Assembly (NCBI RefSeq): GCF_006346325.1
Contig: NZ_VDYR01000001.1
Span: 1,550,001 to 1,614,000 of the forward strand
Direction of reading: 5' to 3'
DNA length: 64,000 nucleotides
From: Sphingomonas japonica
Lineage (GTDB): Bacteria > Pseudomonadota > Alphaproteobacteria > Sphingomonadales > Sphingomonadaceae
The notes beneath the pieces were generated by a model that made no database searches, was not told where the DNA came from, and was given only the letters and a program-made list of their open reading frames with translations. This document shows positions 36,065 to 44,638 of the stretch, one piece after another. Both the position numbers and the translations under genes were made by a program. Each line of letters opens with the position of its first letter. The stretch's first letter is position 1.

Positions 36065-36811
36065 ATGGATGTTGCAACCAAGGCGACGCGCCCGACGCCC
36101 CCCGACGACGGCCGCAACCTGACCGGGCGGATCGTCGAGGATCTCGGCCGCTCGATCGTGACCGAGACATTTCGGCCCGGCGTCGCTTTTCCGACCGAGG
36201 CCGAGCTGTGCCTGCGCTATCAGGCCAGCCGTCCGGTGGTGCGCGAAGCCGTCAAGATGCTGACCGCCAAGGGCCTGCTGCTCGCCCGCAAGCGTGCCGG
36301 GACGGTGGTGCAGCCCGAGGACAGCTGGAACCTGTTCGATCCCGACGTACTCAGCTGGATGCTGCAACGCGATTTCTCTATCGACCTGCTGATCGACTTT
36401 ACCGAGATCCGTATGTCGATCGAGCCGCGCGCCGCCACCCTCGCCGCACACAGCGCCGACGGGCCGCAGCGCCGCGCGATCCTCGAGGCGATCGATCGCA
36501 TGGTCGAGGCCGAACATGCCGATACCGATGCGCTCGACGCCGACATCGCGTTCCATATCGCCGTGCTCAATGCCAGCAACAACCGCTTCATGCGGCAGTT
36601 CACCGACCTGATCGAAACGACGCTGCGCTACTCGATCCGGCGAACCAACGAATATAAGGGCGTGTCGCGGGCGAGCGCGCGCGATCACAAGAAAGTCGCC
36701 GACGCGATTATCGGCGGCAATGCCGACGGCGCGGCGACGACGATGCGCGACCTGATCCAGGGCGCGCTCGAACTGTTGCTCGCTGCCGGTCGCCACCCGC
36801 CGCGGCCCTAA
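36065..36811 (+). CDS. GntR/FadR-family transcriptional regulator
   Basis: A 248-residue regulator. The winged helix-turn-helix (residues about 20-85) has FPTEAELCLRYQASRPVVREAVKMLTAKGLL. The C-terminal FCD effector domain has metal-ligand positions in DADIAFHIAVLNASNNRF and ARDHKKVADAI. FCD regulators bind sugar acids or other carboxylates; with dgoD next door, galactonate is a reasonable effector, as for DgoR. It is transcribed divergently from the ABC operon, and candidate operators lie upstream and at three other local promoters. Confidence 0.9.
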   Translation: MDVATKATRPTPPDDGRNLTGRIVEDLGRSIVTETFRPGVAFPTEAELCLRYQASRPVVREAVKMLTAKGLLLARKRAGTVVQPEDSWNLFDPDVLSWMLQRDFSIDLLIDFTEIRMSIEPRAATLAAHSADGPQRRAILEAIDRMVEAEHADTDALDADIAFHIAVLNASNNRFMRQFTDLIETTLRYSIRRTNEYKGVSRASARDHKKVADAIIGGNADGAATTMRDLIQGALELLLAAGRHPPRP

Positions 36812-36814
36812 AGC

Positions 36815-39043
36815 TCAAGGCTCGCCGCAGCGCGTCGTCGGCTCGGGAACGTGTGCGACGGGTATCGATGCGGGGCGCTTCTCGCCCGGACGATAGCTCG
36901 GCAGCTTCGCGACTTCGGCGGCATCGAGCAGCACCGGGCGCATCTGTCCGGCAGCGTACAGCGCGGCCTGGTCATCGAAATGCGGCGAGGCCGGGTCGCC
37001 GCTCTCGCCGCCTGCCGACACCGCCCAGGCGCGGGTCTTGGCGCCGAACTCGACCACGGCGACGAAGCTGTTGCCGCTGGTGCCATAGGCGCAGCGCTGC
37101 CCCTGCGGCCACTCTACCCCGAACGCGGCGAGCGAGCCGAAATTGCCCGAGGTGAAGCCGACCGGAAAGCTGGGCCGGCCGTCGTCGAACCGCGGTGCGA
37201 TCGCCCCGTCCAACCGCTGGAAGCGATTGACCCGTCCCCAGGCGACGCGCCACCCGCCCCAGTCGCGCTGTATCCGCGCGAGCGCGGTATCGAGCGCGTC
37301 GAGCCGCGCCGCATCGGTGGTGCGCTCGTCCCAATATTGGAACAGCGGCATCGATGCCGCCGCCGCCTTCGGCCCTTCCTGCTCCCACAATGCCTCGCCC
37401 CACATCACCGCCAGCGTGGTCGCCTCCGAAGTCGTCGACCAGCGCTTGTCCCAGCTATCGAGCATCGCGACCGGGCCGGCCAGCCGCGCGCGGCGCGGAT
37501 CGGCGGCGGGCAGCGCATCGAACCCGCGCTTGAGCCATGGCACCTGCGTTTCGAACAGCGGCAGCGCCGGATCATAGGCGAGGCGCTGCAACCCGCCGGG
37601 CGTCAGCGCGTCGTCGGCGGCGAGCATCCGCGTCGCGTGGATACCGCGCGGATTTTCCCCCTCCTGATCCATGTAGCGCGGATAGGCGCTGGCATTTGGG
37701 CTGGAGCGGCCAGCTACCGACCACGGCCAGTTGTTCGAATTGGCGACCCAGCCCGATGCCGGCCGCACGACGCTTGGCAGCGTGTTCAGCGGATGCAGTC
37801 CCTTCCAGTCGGTCGCCGGATCGCTGCCGTCGACCGGCTTGCGATAGTCGAAGCGGTCGTCGCGCACCGGCACGAACTGCGGATGCAGATAGCCAATCGA
37901 TCCATCGGCGGCGGCGACAATGGTGTTGTTCGAGGAGTTGGCCTTGCGATCCGATATGTCGACGAACGCATCGATCGTCGCCGCCTTGGTACGCAGGAAC
38001 GATTGCTCGAGCGCGGCACGCGGCGAATCGAGCATCGCCACCGCGATCAGCTTGCCGCCCTCGCGCCGGATGATCGGCCCGTGATGCGTCGCCAGCGTCG
38101 TGAAGCTGCGCTGAGCCAGCGAACCGTCGGATTGCCGCACGCGCACCACGATCGGGCGCTCCTCGACGCCGCGCCATTCGCTGCCATAGCGATATTCGAG
38201 CCGACCGCCGCGGTGTGCCACCGTCTCTGTGAACTCGTCGATATTGTCGACGCCGCTCGACGTGTGCATCCAGCCGAGCCGCGGATTGAACCCCTGATAG
38301 ACGAAGAACTGCCCCCAGGTCGATGCGCCATAGACGTCGAGGCCGGCGTCGCTCGTCACCTGCGCTTCGGAGCGGAAATAGAAGGACGTGTGCGGGTTGA
38401 TCAGCAGCAGCGCCTTGCCGTCGCGGGTGCGCGGCGCAGCGATGGCGATGCCGTTCGACCCCTGCGGCTCGCGCATCCGCCAGCGATCGGCCGACGCGAC
38501 CTGCACGCGGCCATCACCGTACAACTCCGCTAGCGCCCTGAGGTCGATGCCGCGTTCGATATCGCCGCCGATGCTGCCTTCGGAGAAGGCCAGCGCCATC
38601 CACGGCTCGAACCGTGTCAGCACGCGGGGGCGCACGTCGCGGTGCGTCGCCAGATAGTGGTTCAGGCCGCCTGCCCATGCGTCCATCAGCGTGCGCAGCC
38701 ACGGCGGCGATGCGGCATAGTCGCGGCGCAGATCGGCTTCGTCGATATACAGCCGCTGGCGCACGTCCTGCCACAAAGCGGTCTCGCCCTCGGCCTCGGC
38801 CAGCCGCCCCAGCGCGACCAGATAGTTGCGTTCGATCCGGGGAAAATCGTCCTCCGCCTGGGCATAGATCATCCCGAACACCGCATCGGCGTCGCTCTGC
38901 CCGTGGACATGTGCGATGCCGCGTGCGTCGCGTGCGATCGTCACGCGCGCGGCATGGTCGGGGGTTTGCGGAGCGGCGGCGAGCGGCGGCGCGACCGCGC
39001 CCAGCAGCACGATCACGGCACCGGCATTGCTTCGAAACCCCAT
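36815..39043 (-). CDS. Penicillin acylase family protein
   Basis: A 742-residue periplasmic N-terminal-nucleophile amidase precursor. A signal peptide (residues 1-24) and an alpha-chain region (GIAHVHGQSDADAVFGMIYAQAEDDF) are followed by the cleavage site and beta-chain nucleophile Ser196 in QGSNGIAIA. Other family stretches are LINPHTSFYF and VDNIDEFTE. Members cleave acyl amides such as beta-lactam side chains, acyl-homoserine lactones or cyclic imides. It diverges from the M24 gene across an AT-rich motif related to those of the sugar genes. The substrate is unknown. Confidence 0.88.
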   Translation of the reverse strand: MGFRSNAGAVIVLLGAVAPPLAAAPQTPDHAARVTIARDARGIAHVHGQSDADAVFGMIYAQAEDDFPRIERNYLVALGRLAEAEGETALWQDVRQRLYIDEADLRRDYAASPPWLRTLMDAWAGGLNHYLATHRDVRPRVLTRFEPWMALAFSEGSIGGDIERGIDLRALAELYGDGRVQVASADRWRMREPQGSNGIAIAAPRTRDGKALLLINPHTSFYFRSEAQVTSDAGLDVYGASTWGQFFVYQGFNPRLGWMHTSSGVDNIDEFTETVAHRGGRLEYRYGSEWRGVEERPIVVRVRQSDGSLAQRSFTTLATHHGPIIRREGGKLIAVAMLDSPRAALEQSFLRTKAATIDAFVDISDRKANSSNNTIVAAADGSIGYLHPQFVPVRDDRFDYRKPVDGSDPATDWKGLHPLNTLPSVVRPASGWVANSNNWPWSVAGRSSPNASAYPRYMDQEGENPRGIHATRMLAADDALTPGGLQRLAYDPALPLFETQVPWLKRGFDALPAADPRRARLAGPVAMLDSWDKRWSTTSEATTLAVMWGEALWEQEGPKAAAASMPLFQYWDERTTDAARLDALDTALARIQRDWGGWRVAWGRVNRFQRLDGAIAPRFDDGRPSFPVGFTSGNFGSLAAFGVEWPQGQRCAYGTSGNSFVAVVEFGAKTRAWAVSAGGESGDPASPHFDDQAALYAAGQMRPVLLDAAEVAKLPSYRPGEKRPASIPVAHVPEPTTRCGEP

Positions 39044-39070
39044 CGCACGCTCCCCTTCCAGCTTGCCACC

Positions 39071-39089
39071 CGTTTAAGTCATATATATT
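39071..39089. promoter_or_regulatory. TCATATATATT motif between acylase and M24 genes
   Basis: GTCATATATATT (39078-39089) matches TATCATATTTATT of the 35971 site at 10 of 13 aligned positions; the left half is less conserved. It lies in the 77-bp divergent gap, a natural place for control of both genes by the same GntR-type regulator. Confidence 0.4.
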
Positions 39090-39120
39090 CGATCGCGCAA
39101 CGCCAGGATTGGAGAAAGCC

Positions 39121-40479
39121 ATGCGCGTCGTTCATCGCCCGATCGCCATTCCCGACTTCGGGGTGATCGATCCGCCGCCCGCACTGAACGCGAGCATCTA
39201 TCGCGAGCGTTGTCGCCGTGCGTTCGCCGCGGCGCAAGCCGATTGGCTGATAGTCTATGCCGATCGCGAGCATTTCGCGAACATCCTGTTCCTGTCGGGA
39301 TTCGAACCGCGGTTCGAAGAGGCGTTGCTGCTGCTCGGCAAGGACGATCGCACCATTCTGATCACCGGCAACGAATGCGTGCCCTACGCAGACGTCTCGC
39401 CGCTGCCGGAACTCGAGGTGTGGCTGGCGCAGACGATGAGCCTGCTCGGCCAGGATCGCAGCCAGGCGCCGCGCCTGACCGACGTGCTGCGCGACTGCGG
39501 CATTTCGGGAAGCGACAGTGTCGCGCTGGTCGGCTGGAAATATCTCGGCGCCGATGAATGGGAGGAAGGCCCGGCGCCGTCGTTCGTCCCCGCCGCCTAT
39601 GTCGCCGCGCTCGATCGGGTGGCAGGCAGCGTCATCGACCGCAGCGACATCCTGCTCCATCCCGAGACCGGGCAGCGCTCGATCATCGACGCCGACCAGA
39701 TCGCAGTGTTCGAAGCCGCCGCCGCGCGCGGCTCTGAAATGGTCTGGGCGATCGTGACGGGCACGCAGCCGGGCGAGCGCGAGAGCGATGCCGCCGCACG
39801 GTTCGGCTATCGCGGCATGCCGTTCAACGTCCACACCATGCTGACCAGCGGCGGCCCGCGCGAAGGCAGCGTCAACGGCCTGAAAAGTCCGGGACAGCGC
39901 CGCATCGCCAGGGGCGACGGCATTTCCACCGCGGTGGGACTATGCGGCGGGCTGACCGCGCGCGCCGGACTGGTGACCGACGAGGATGCCGAATTCGTCA
40001 CCGTCGCCAGCGGCTATTTCGCCGCGATCGCTCAATGGTATGCGGCCGCCGATATCGATGTTCCGGGCGGCGAGATCCACGATCGCGTCACCGGCCATCT
40101 CGCCGACGCCGGGCTGCGCTCGCTGCTCAATCCCGGCCATCTGACCGGACATGAGGAATGGTCGCACACGCCAATCCGGCCCGGTTCCTCCGATCGTATC
40201 CGATCGGGAATGCATATGCAGGTCGACATCATCCCGACGCCGATGCGCGACGGCTGGGCGCTCAATTGCGAAGACAGCGTGGTGTTCGCCGACGCCGCAT
40301 TGCGCAGCGAGCTTGCCGAGCGGCATCCGCAGATGTGGGGCCGGATGCAGGCGCGCCGCAGCTTCATGCGCGATACGCTGGGGATCGCCGTGTCCGAATC
40401 GGTATTGCCGCTGTCGTCGGTGCCGGCATGCCTCGCGCCGCTGTGGCTGAGGAGCGATTGCCTGCTGGCGGTGGAATAA
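39121..40479 (+). CDS. M24 family metallopeptidase-like protein (Xaa-Pro aminopeptidase/creatinase fold)
   Basis: A 452-residue protein. The N-terminal creatinase-type domain (ADWLIVYADREHFANILFLSGFEPRFEEALLLL) precedes a pita-bread domain (about residues 200-430). Some metal-site positions look present (HLTGHEEWSH, QVDIIPTP, NCEDSVVFAD), but the usual first Asp pair is not obvious in GDGISTAVGLCGGLTARAGL, so activity may be altered. The ATG has GGAG(A) upstream. It pairs divergently with the acylase gene. Its role in the sugar region is unclear. Confidence 0.78.
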   Translation: MRVVHRPIAIPDFGVIDPPPALNASIYRERCRRAFAAAQADWLIVYADREHFANILFLSGFEPRFEEALLLLGKDDRTILITGNECVPYADVSPLPELEVWLAQTMSLLGQDRSQAPRLTDVLRDCGISGSDSVALVGWKYLGADEWEEGPAPSFVPAAYVAALDRVAGSVIDRSDILLHPETGQRSIIDADQIAVFEAAAARGSEMVWAIVTGTQPGERESDAAARFGYRGMPFNVHTMLTSGGPREGSVNGLKSPGQRRIARGDGISTAVGLCGGLTARAGLVTDEDAEFVTVASGYFAAIAQWYAAADIDVPGGEIHDRVTGHLADAGLRSLLNPGHLTGHEEWSHTPIRPGSSDRIRSGMHMQVDIIPTPMRDGWALNCEDSVVFADAALRSELAERHPQMWGRMQARRSFMRDTLGIAVSESVLPLSSVPACLAPLWLRSDCLLAVE

Positions 40480-40496
40480 GCGCTACTCCAGCCCCC

Positions 40497-40522
40497 GCTC
40501 CGTTCGTTTCGAGCGGAGCTTT
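40497..40522 (+). terminator. Weak terminator after the M24 gene
   Basis: GCTCCGTTCG and CGAGCGGAGC form a 10-bp stem with one G-T wobble and a TTT loop, followed by TTT. It lies between two convergent genes. Confidence 0.4.
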
Positions 40523-40543
40523 GGCTCGGCGGTACCCGCCACC

Positions 40544-41299
40544 CTACACGCCGCCGGCGACCACCTCGCGTCCCTGCCCTTCCAGCGCCTTCGTCACCGC
40601 GGCGACGCACGCATCGGCCTTGTCCGGATCGGTCGAGCGCACCACGAAGTTCGCGCCGACCTTGCCGTCACGAAAGAACGGATAGCTGCCGATCGATACG
40701 CCCTCCTGCGCGCGTTCGGCATCGCGCAGCAGGTCGGCGACCTCGCTTTCGGCGACCCAGCAGCCGATCGTGCGGCTGACTACCGGCAACCCGCCCTCGA
40801 GCGTACCGGTCAGCGCGTCGAGCATGCCGGCGGTGATGTGCGGAACCCCCGCCAGAATGAACAGATTGCCGATGCGGATGCCCGGCGCACCCGACAGGCG
40901 ATTCTCGATCAGGTCGGCGCCTGCAGGCACCCGCGCCATGCGCAGCCGCGCCTCGGTCAGCCCGCCGCGCGTCTCGTAGTGGCGTTCGAGGATGGCGCGC
41001 GCCTGCGGATGCACCACGACCTCGACACCAAGCGCCGCGGCGATCGCATCGACGGTGATGTCGTCATGCGTCGGCCCGATCCCGCCCGTGGTGAAGCAAT
41101 AGTCGTTGCGCGCCCGCAGCGCGTCCACCGCCTCGACGATCGCCTCCTGCCGGTCGGCCACCACCCGCACTTCGGCGAGGCGGATGCCCTGGACGTTGAG
41201 CCAGCTCGCGAGCTGCGCGACATTCTTGTCCTGCGTGCGCCCGGACAGGATTTCGTCGCCGATGACGACAAGCGCGGCGGTCCAGATGCGATCGGTCAT
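40544..41299 (-). CDS. CinA N-terminal-type competence/damage-inducible protein (molybdopterin-binding fold)
   Basis: A 251-residue protein with the MoaB/MogA-like fold of the CinA N-terminal domain (VIGDEILSGRTQDKN, TTGGIGPTHDDIT, ILAGVPHI). It lacks the C-terminal nicotinamide-nucleotide amidase domain of full-length CinA, as is common in alphaproteobacteria. Full-length CinA proteins can have ADP-ribose pyrophosphatase activity; whether this short form does is not shown. It diverges from map, with 65 bp between the starts. Confidence 0.88.
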   Translation of the reverse strand: MTDRIWTAALVVIGDEILSGRTQDKNVAQLASWLNVQGIRLAEVRVVADRQEAIVEAVDALRARNDYCFTTGGIGPTHDDITVDAIAAALGVEVVVHPQARAILERHYETRGGLTEARLRMARVPAGADLIENRLSGAPGIRIGNLFILAGVPHITAGMLDALTGTLEGGLPVVSRTIGCWVAESEVADLLRDAERAQEGVSIGSYPFFRDGKVGANFVVRSTDPDKADACVAAVTKALEGQGREVVAGGV

Positions 41300-41364
41300 G
41301 CCTGCTGCGATAGCCCAAGGCACGGCCCTCGCAAAGCCGCCCTTCGCACGTTATATCGGCCATC

Positions 41365-42195
41365 ATGACCGATTATGTGACCGTGACTTCCGACGCGCCG
41401 ACCACTCGCACCGGCGCAATCAAGCTGCATCCGCGCGCCGATTTCGAGGGTATGCATCGCGCGGGCAGGCTGGCGGCCGAAGTGCTCGACGCGCTGGTCC
41501 CACATGTCGTCCCCGGCGTGACCACCGGCGAGCTCGACGCGATCGCATTCGGCGTGATGCAGTCGGCAGGCGCGGTTCCGGCGACGCTCGGCTATCGCGG
41601 CTATACCCACGCCAGCTGCATCTCGATCAACCATGTCGTGTGCCACGGTATCCCGTCCGAGCGCACGCTTAAGGACGGCGACATCGTCAATATCGACGTG
41701 ACCCCGTTGCTCGACGGCTGGCACGGCGATTCGAGCCGGATGTATCTGGTCGGCGATGTCAGCATCAAGGCGCGGCGGCTGGTCGACGTCACGTATGAAT
41801 GCCTGATGCTCGGCATCGAACAGGCGCGGCCGGGCAACACGATGGGCGACGTCGCGCATGCGATCCAGCGCCATGCCGAGAAGCATCGCTATGGCGTGGT
41901 CCGCGATTTCTGCGGGCATGGCCTGGGGCGGCTGTTTCACGACGCGCCCGAAGTCGTGCATGTCGGCAAGCCGGGCACCGGCCCCGAGCTCAAGCCCGGC
42001 ATGTTCTTCACGATCGAACCGATGGTCAATATCGGGCGGCCCGACGTCAAGCTGCTCGACGATGGCTGGACGGCGGTGACGCGCGACCGGTCGCTGTCGG
42101 CGCAGTTCGAGCATTCGGTGGGGATCACCGAGGATGGCTGCGAGATTTTCACGCTCAGTCCCGGCGGGTTCGATCGGCCCCCTTACGCCGCCTGA
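41365..42195 (+). CDS. map: Type I methionine aminopeptidase
   Basis: A 276-residue enzyme that removes the initiator methionine from nascent proteins. The five metal ligands of the M24A family are in place: Asp in DIVNIDVTPLLDGWHGD (two Asp), His in CGHGLGRLFHDAPEV, Glu in FFTIEPMV and Glu in SAQFEHSVGIT. Upstream YRGYTHASCISINHVVCHGIP is also typical. Length is normal with a short N-terminal extension. Confidence 0.96.
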   Translation: MTDYVTVTSDAPTTRTGAIKLHPRADFEGMHRAGRLAAEVLDALVPHVVPGVTTGELDAIAFGVMQSAGAVPATLGYRGYTHASCISINHVVCHGIPSERTLKDGDIVNIDVTPLLDGWHGDSSRMYLVGDVSIKARRLVDVTYECLMLGIEQARPGNTMGDVAHAIQRHAEKHRYGVVRDFCGHGLGRLFHDAPEVVHVGKPGTGPELKPGMFFTIEPMVNIGRPDVKLLDDGWTAVTRDRSLSAQFEHSVGITEDGCEIFTLSPGGFDRPPYAA

Positions 42196-42272
42196 CCGCC
42201 GGGATACGAGGGGGCTTCCGCTGCGCCTGATTGGCGCTACCATCGCGACCGGGAAGAAGAGGGTCGCGTATC

Positions 42273-42914
42273 ATGGGGTATCAATTTTTCATCCTGCCCG
42301 TGCTGGCAGTGCTGGCTGTCGGCTGCGCCAAACAGCCGGGCCCGCTACCGATCGAAAGCGCCAGCGGCGTCGACAGCCCCGCCCCCGACTGGCGCAGCGT
42401 CGCGACGCAGACCGACCGCGACCGCTTGCGACGCTGGCGCGATGCCTGGATGACGGCGCTGCCCGCCGCGCGTTCCGCGAACAGCGGTGCAGTCGCCCGC
42501 GAGGGTGCGCTTTTCCAGCCAGACAACGCGTTGCCCGGCGCGATGCCGCCCGCCGGCGACTATCGCTGCCGCGTGTTCAAGCTAGGCGGCGCAGGCACGG
42601 CGATGCGCGATTTCACCGCCTATCCGTATTTCGATTGCCGCGTCGATGACGAGGGCGACGTCAAGAGCTTCTACAAGCTGACCGGGTCGCAACGGCCGAT
42701 CGGGCATCTGTTCAGCGACGGCGGATCGCGCGCGGTGTTCCTCGGCACGCTGATGCTCGGCGACGAACAGACCGCGCTCGAATATGGCCGCGACGACCAG
42801 CGCGACATGGCGGGCTTCGTCGAGCGCGTCGGCGAGCGGCGCTGGCGCATGGCGCTGCCCTGGCCCAAGTTCGAATCCCAGCTCGACGTGGTGGAGCTGG
42901 TGCCGGCGGCATGA
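42273..42914 (+). CDS. DUF4893 family lipoprotein
   Basis: A 213-residue exported protein. The leader (FFILPVLAVLAVGC) has a lipobox-like AVGC at about residue 16. The mature part has TDRDRLRRWRDAW, YRCRVFKLG and YPYFDCRVDDEG, the pattern of DUF4893 proteins found mainly in sphingomonads. Function is unknown. The stop overlaps the start of the M20 gene by four bases (ATGA), so the two are coupled. Confidence 0.7.
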   Translation: MGYQFFILPVLAVLAVGCAKQPGPLPIESASGVDSPAPDWRSVATQTDRDRLRRWRDAWMTALPAARSANSGAVAREGALFQPDNALPGAMPPAGDYRCRVFKLGGAGTAMRDFTAYPYFDCRVDDEGDVKSFYKLTGSQRPIGHLFSDGGSRAVFLGTLMLGDEQTALEYGRDDQRDMAGFVERVGERRWRMALPWPKFESQLDVVELVPAA

Positions 42915-44218
42915 TCAACGCCGCCCTGCTAGCCTCCGCGCTCCTGATCGCCACTCCGGCCAGCGCCGACCCGGTGCGCGATGCTACGGTTGCGAGGTTG
43001 CCCGAGCTGATCGAGCTGTACCGTCATCTCCATGCACACCCCGAGCTTAGCGGCGCCGAAGTCGAGACCGCCAAGCGGATGGCCAGCGAAGCCAGGACAT
43101 TGGGATTCTCGATCACCGAAAAGGTCGGCGGCACCGGCGTCGTCGCGGTGCTGGAGAACGGCCCGGGGCCCGTCCTGCTGATCCGCGCCGACATGGATGC
43201 GCTGCCGGTGACCGAGGACACGGGGCTGCCGTTCGCTTCCAAAGTCCGCGCGACGACCGAGGAGGGGATCGAAAGCGGGGTGATGCACGCCTGCGGTCAC
43301 GACACCCATATGGCGAGCTGGGTGGGGACGCTCGCCAACCTTGCGGCGATGAAAGACCGCTGGTCAGGGACGATCGTGGCGATCGCGCAGCCCGCCGAGG
43401 AACGCGGCAAGGGCGCCAAGGCGATGCTCGACGACGGCCTCTACTCGCGCTTCCCCAAGCCCACGCACGCCCTCGCCTTTCACGACAGCGCCGGGCTGCC
43501 GGCTGGGACGATCGGGGTGCATGCCGGCTACACGCTGGCCAACGTCGATTCGGTCGATATCGTCGTGCGCGGCGTCGGCGGGCACGGCGCGTATCCGGCG
43601 ACCACCAAGGATCCGGTAGTGCTGGGCGCCAGGATCGTTATGGCGCTGCAGACGCTGGTTTCGCGTGAGGTCGATCCGCAATCGCCAGCGGTCGTCACCG
43701 TCGGCAGCTTTCGCGCCGGATCGAAGCACAATATCATCGCCGACGAGGCTGTGCTGCTGCTGACCGTGCGCAGCTATACCGACGCGGTGCGCAAGCAGTT
43801 GCTCGACGGCATCGCCCGGATCGCGCGCGGCGAGGCGATCGCGGCCGGCATTCCCGAAGACCGCATGCCGGTAGTGACCGTCAAGGACGAGTTCACGCCA
43901 TCGACGTACAACACGCCGCAGCTGAGCGAGACGATGCGGGCGGTGTTCGCTGCGCGCTTCGGCGACGCGCGCGTGGTCGATCCGGGGGCGGTGATGGGCG
44001 GCGAGGATTTCGGCCGCTTCCATCTTGCCGACCCGTCGATCGAGAGCCTGATGCTGTGGGTCGGCGGCGTGCCGCAAGCCAAGTGGCAGACTGCACAGAA
44101 AGACGGCTCAGCGCTGCCGTCGCTGCATAGTGCGAAGTGGGCCCCCGACGCCGAAACGGTGGTTGCCACAGCTACCGAGGCGATGACCGCCGCAGCGCTC
44201 GAGGTCCTGAAACGATAG
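42911..44218 (+). CDS. M20 family amidohydrolase (secreted)
   Basis: A 435-residue zinc amidohydrolase of the hippuricase/IAA-amino-acid hydrolase type, which cleaves N-acyl amino acids. A signal peptide (to about residue 20, TPASA) is followed by LYRHLHAHPELSG, LLIRADMDALPVTE and MHACGHDTHMA (Cys/His/His metal site), QPAEERGKGA (Glu pair) and VMGGEDFGRF. It overlaps the DUF4893 lipoprotein gene by four bases. Confidence 0.92.
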   Translation: MINAALLASALLIATPASADPVRDATVARLPELIELYRHLHAHPELSGAEVETAKRMASEARTLGFSITEKVGGTGVVAVLENGPGPVLLIRADMDALPVTEDTGLPFASKVRATTEEGIESGVMHACGHDTHMASWVGTLANLAAMKDRWSGTIVAIAQPAEERGKGAKAMLDDGLYSRFPKPTHALAFHDSAGLPAGTIGVHAGYTLANVDSVDIVVRGVGGHGAYPATTKDPVVLGARIVMALQTLVSREVDPQSPAVVTVGSFRAGSKHNIIADEAVLLLTVRSYTDAVRKQLLDGIARIARGEAIAAGIPEDRMPVVTVKDEFTPSTYNTPQLSETMRAVFAARFGDARVVDPGAVMGGEDFGRFHLADPSIESLMLWVGGVPQAKWQTAQKDGSALPSLHSAKWAPDAETVVATATEAMTAAALEVLKR

Positions 44219-44228
44219 AGGCGGCGAG

Positions 44229-44254
44229 GTCACCCCTGCGACGTGCCGGGGTGA
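44229..44254. other. Hairpin between convergent genes
   Basis: GTCACCCC and GGGGTGAC form a perfect 8-bp stem 10 bp after the M20 stop. There is no T-tract, so it may only slow transcription or mark the 3' end. Confidence 0.3.
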
Positions 44255-44263
44255 CGATCCGCG

Positions 44264-44527
44264 TCAAGCGTCCTGCTGACGTTCGCTTTCCTCGTGATAG
44301 CCCGAGGAGGGGTGCGGCTCGTCGCCACCCGGGCGCGTGTTCGACGGCGGATCGGATGCATCCATCGATTCGTCGAGCGCGCGGTCGAGCACCGCGTCCT
44401 CGTCGTCCGGATCGCGCTCCACTCGCTTCTCGATCCTGCGATCGGTACCGGCGTCGCCTGCGGGATCGGGCGGGGCCACGGAAAGGCTGTCCATCGCCCT
44501 GTCGTCGATTGGGTTGGTGTCGGTCAT
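44264..44527 (-). CDS. Small acidic hypothetical protein
   Basis: An 87-residue protein, strongly acidic and probably disordered (KRVERDPDDEDAVLDRALDE, DASDPPSNTRPGGDEP). The ATG at 44527 has GAGGAG eight bases upstream, which supports translation. No signal, helix or known domain is visible. It lies just after the terminator of the Bax-inhibitor gene, so it has its own promoter. Function is unknown. Confidence 0.6.
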   Translation of the reverse strand: MTDTNPIDDRAMDSLSVAPPDPAGDAGTDRRIEKRVERDPDDEDAVLDRALDESMDASDPPSNTRPGGDEPHPSSGYHEESERQQDA

Positions 44528-44581
44528 GGCAAAACTCCTCATCCGCGATCAACGGGCGATCGCGTGCGCCGTTCCCAAACG

Positions 44582-44612
44582 AAAAAGGGCCCGGCGATCA
44601 GACGCCGGGCCC
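44582..44612 (-). terminator. Intrinsic terminator of the Bax-inhibitor-1 gene
   Basis: GGGCCCGGCG and CGCCGGGCCC form a 10-bp perfect stem with a six-base loop. On the minus strand it is followed by five T. It lies 27 bp after the stop codon. Confidence 0.85.
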
Positions 44613-44638
44613 TTCGATCTCGGGATTGCGAGACGCGA

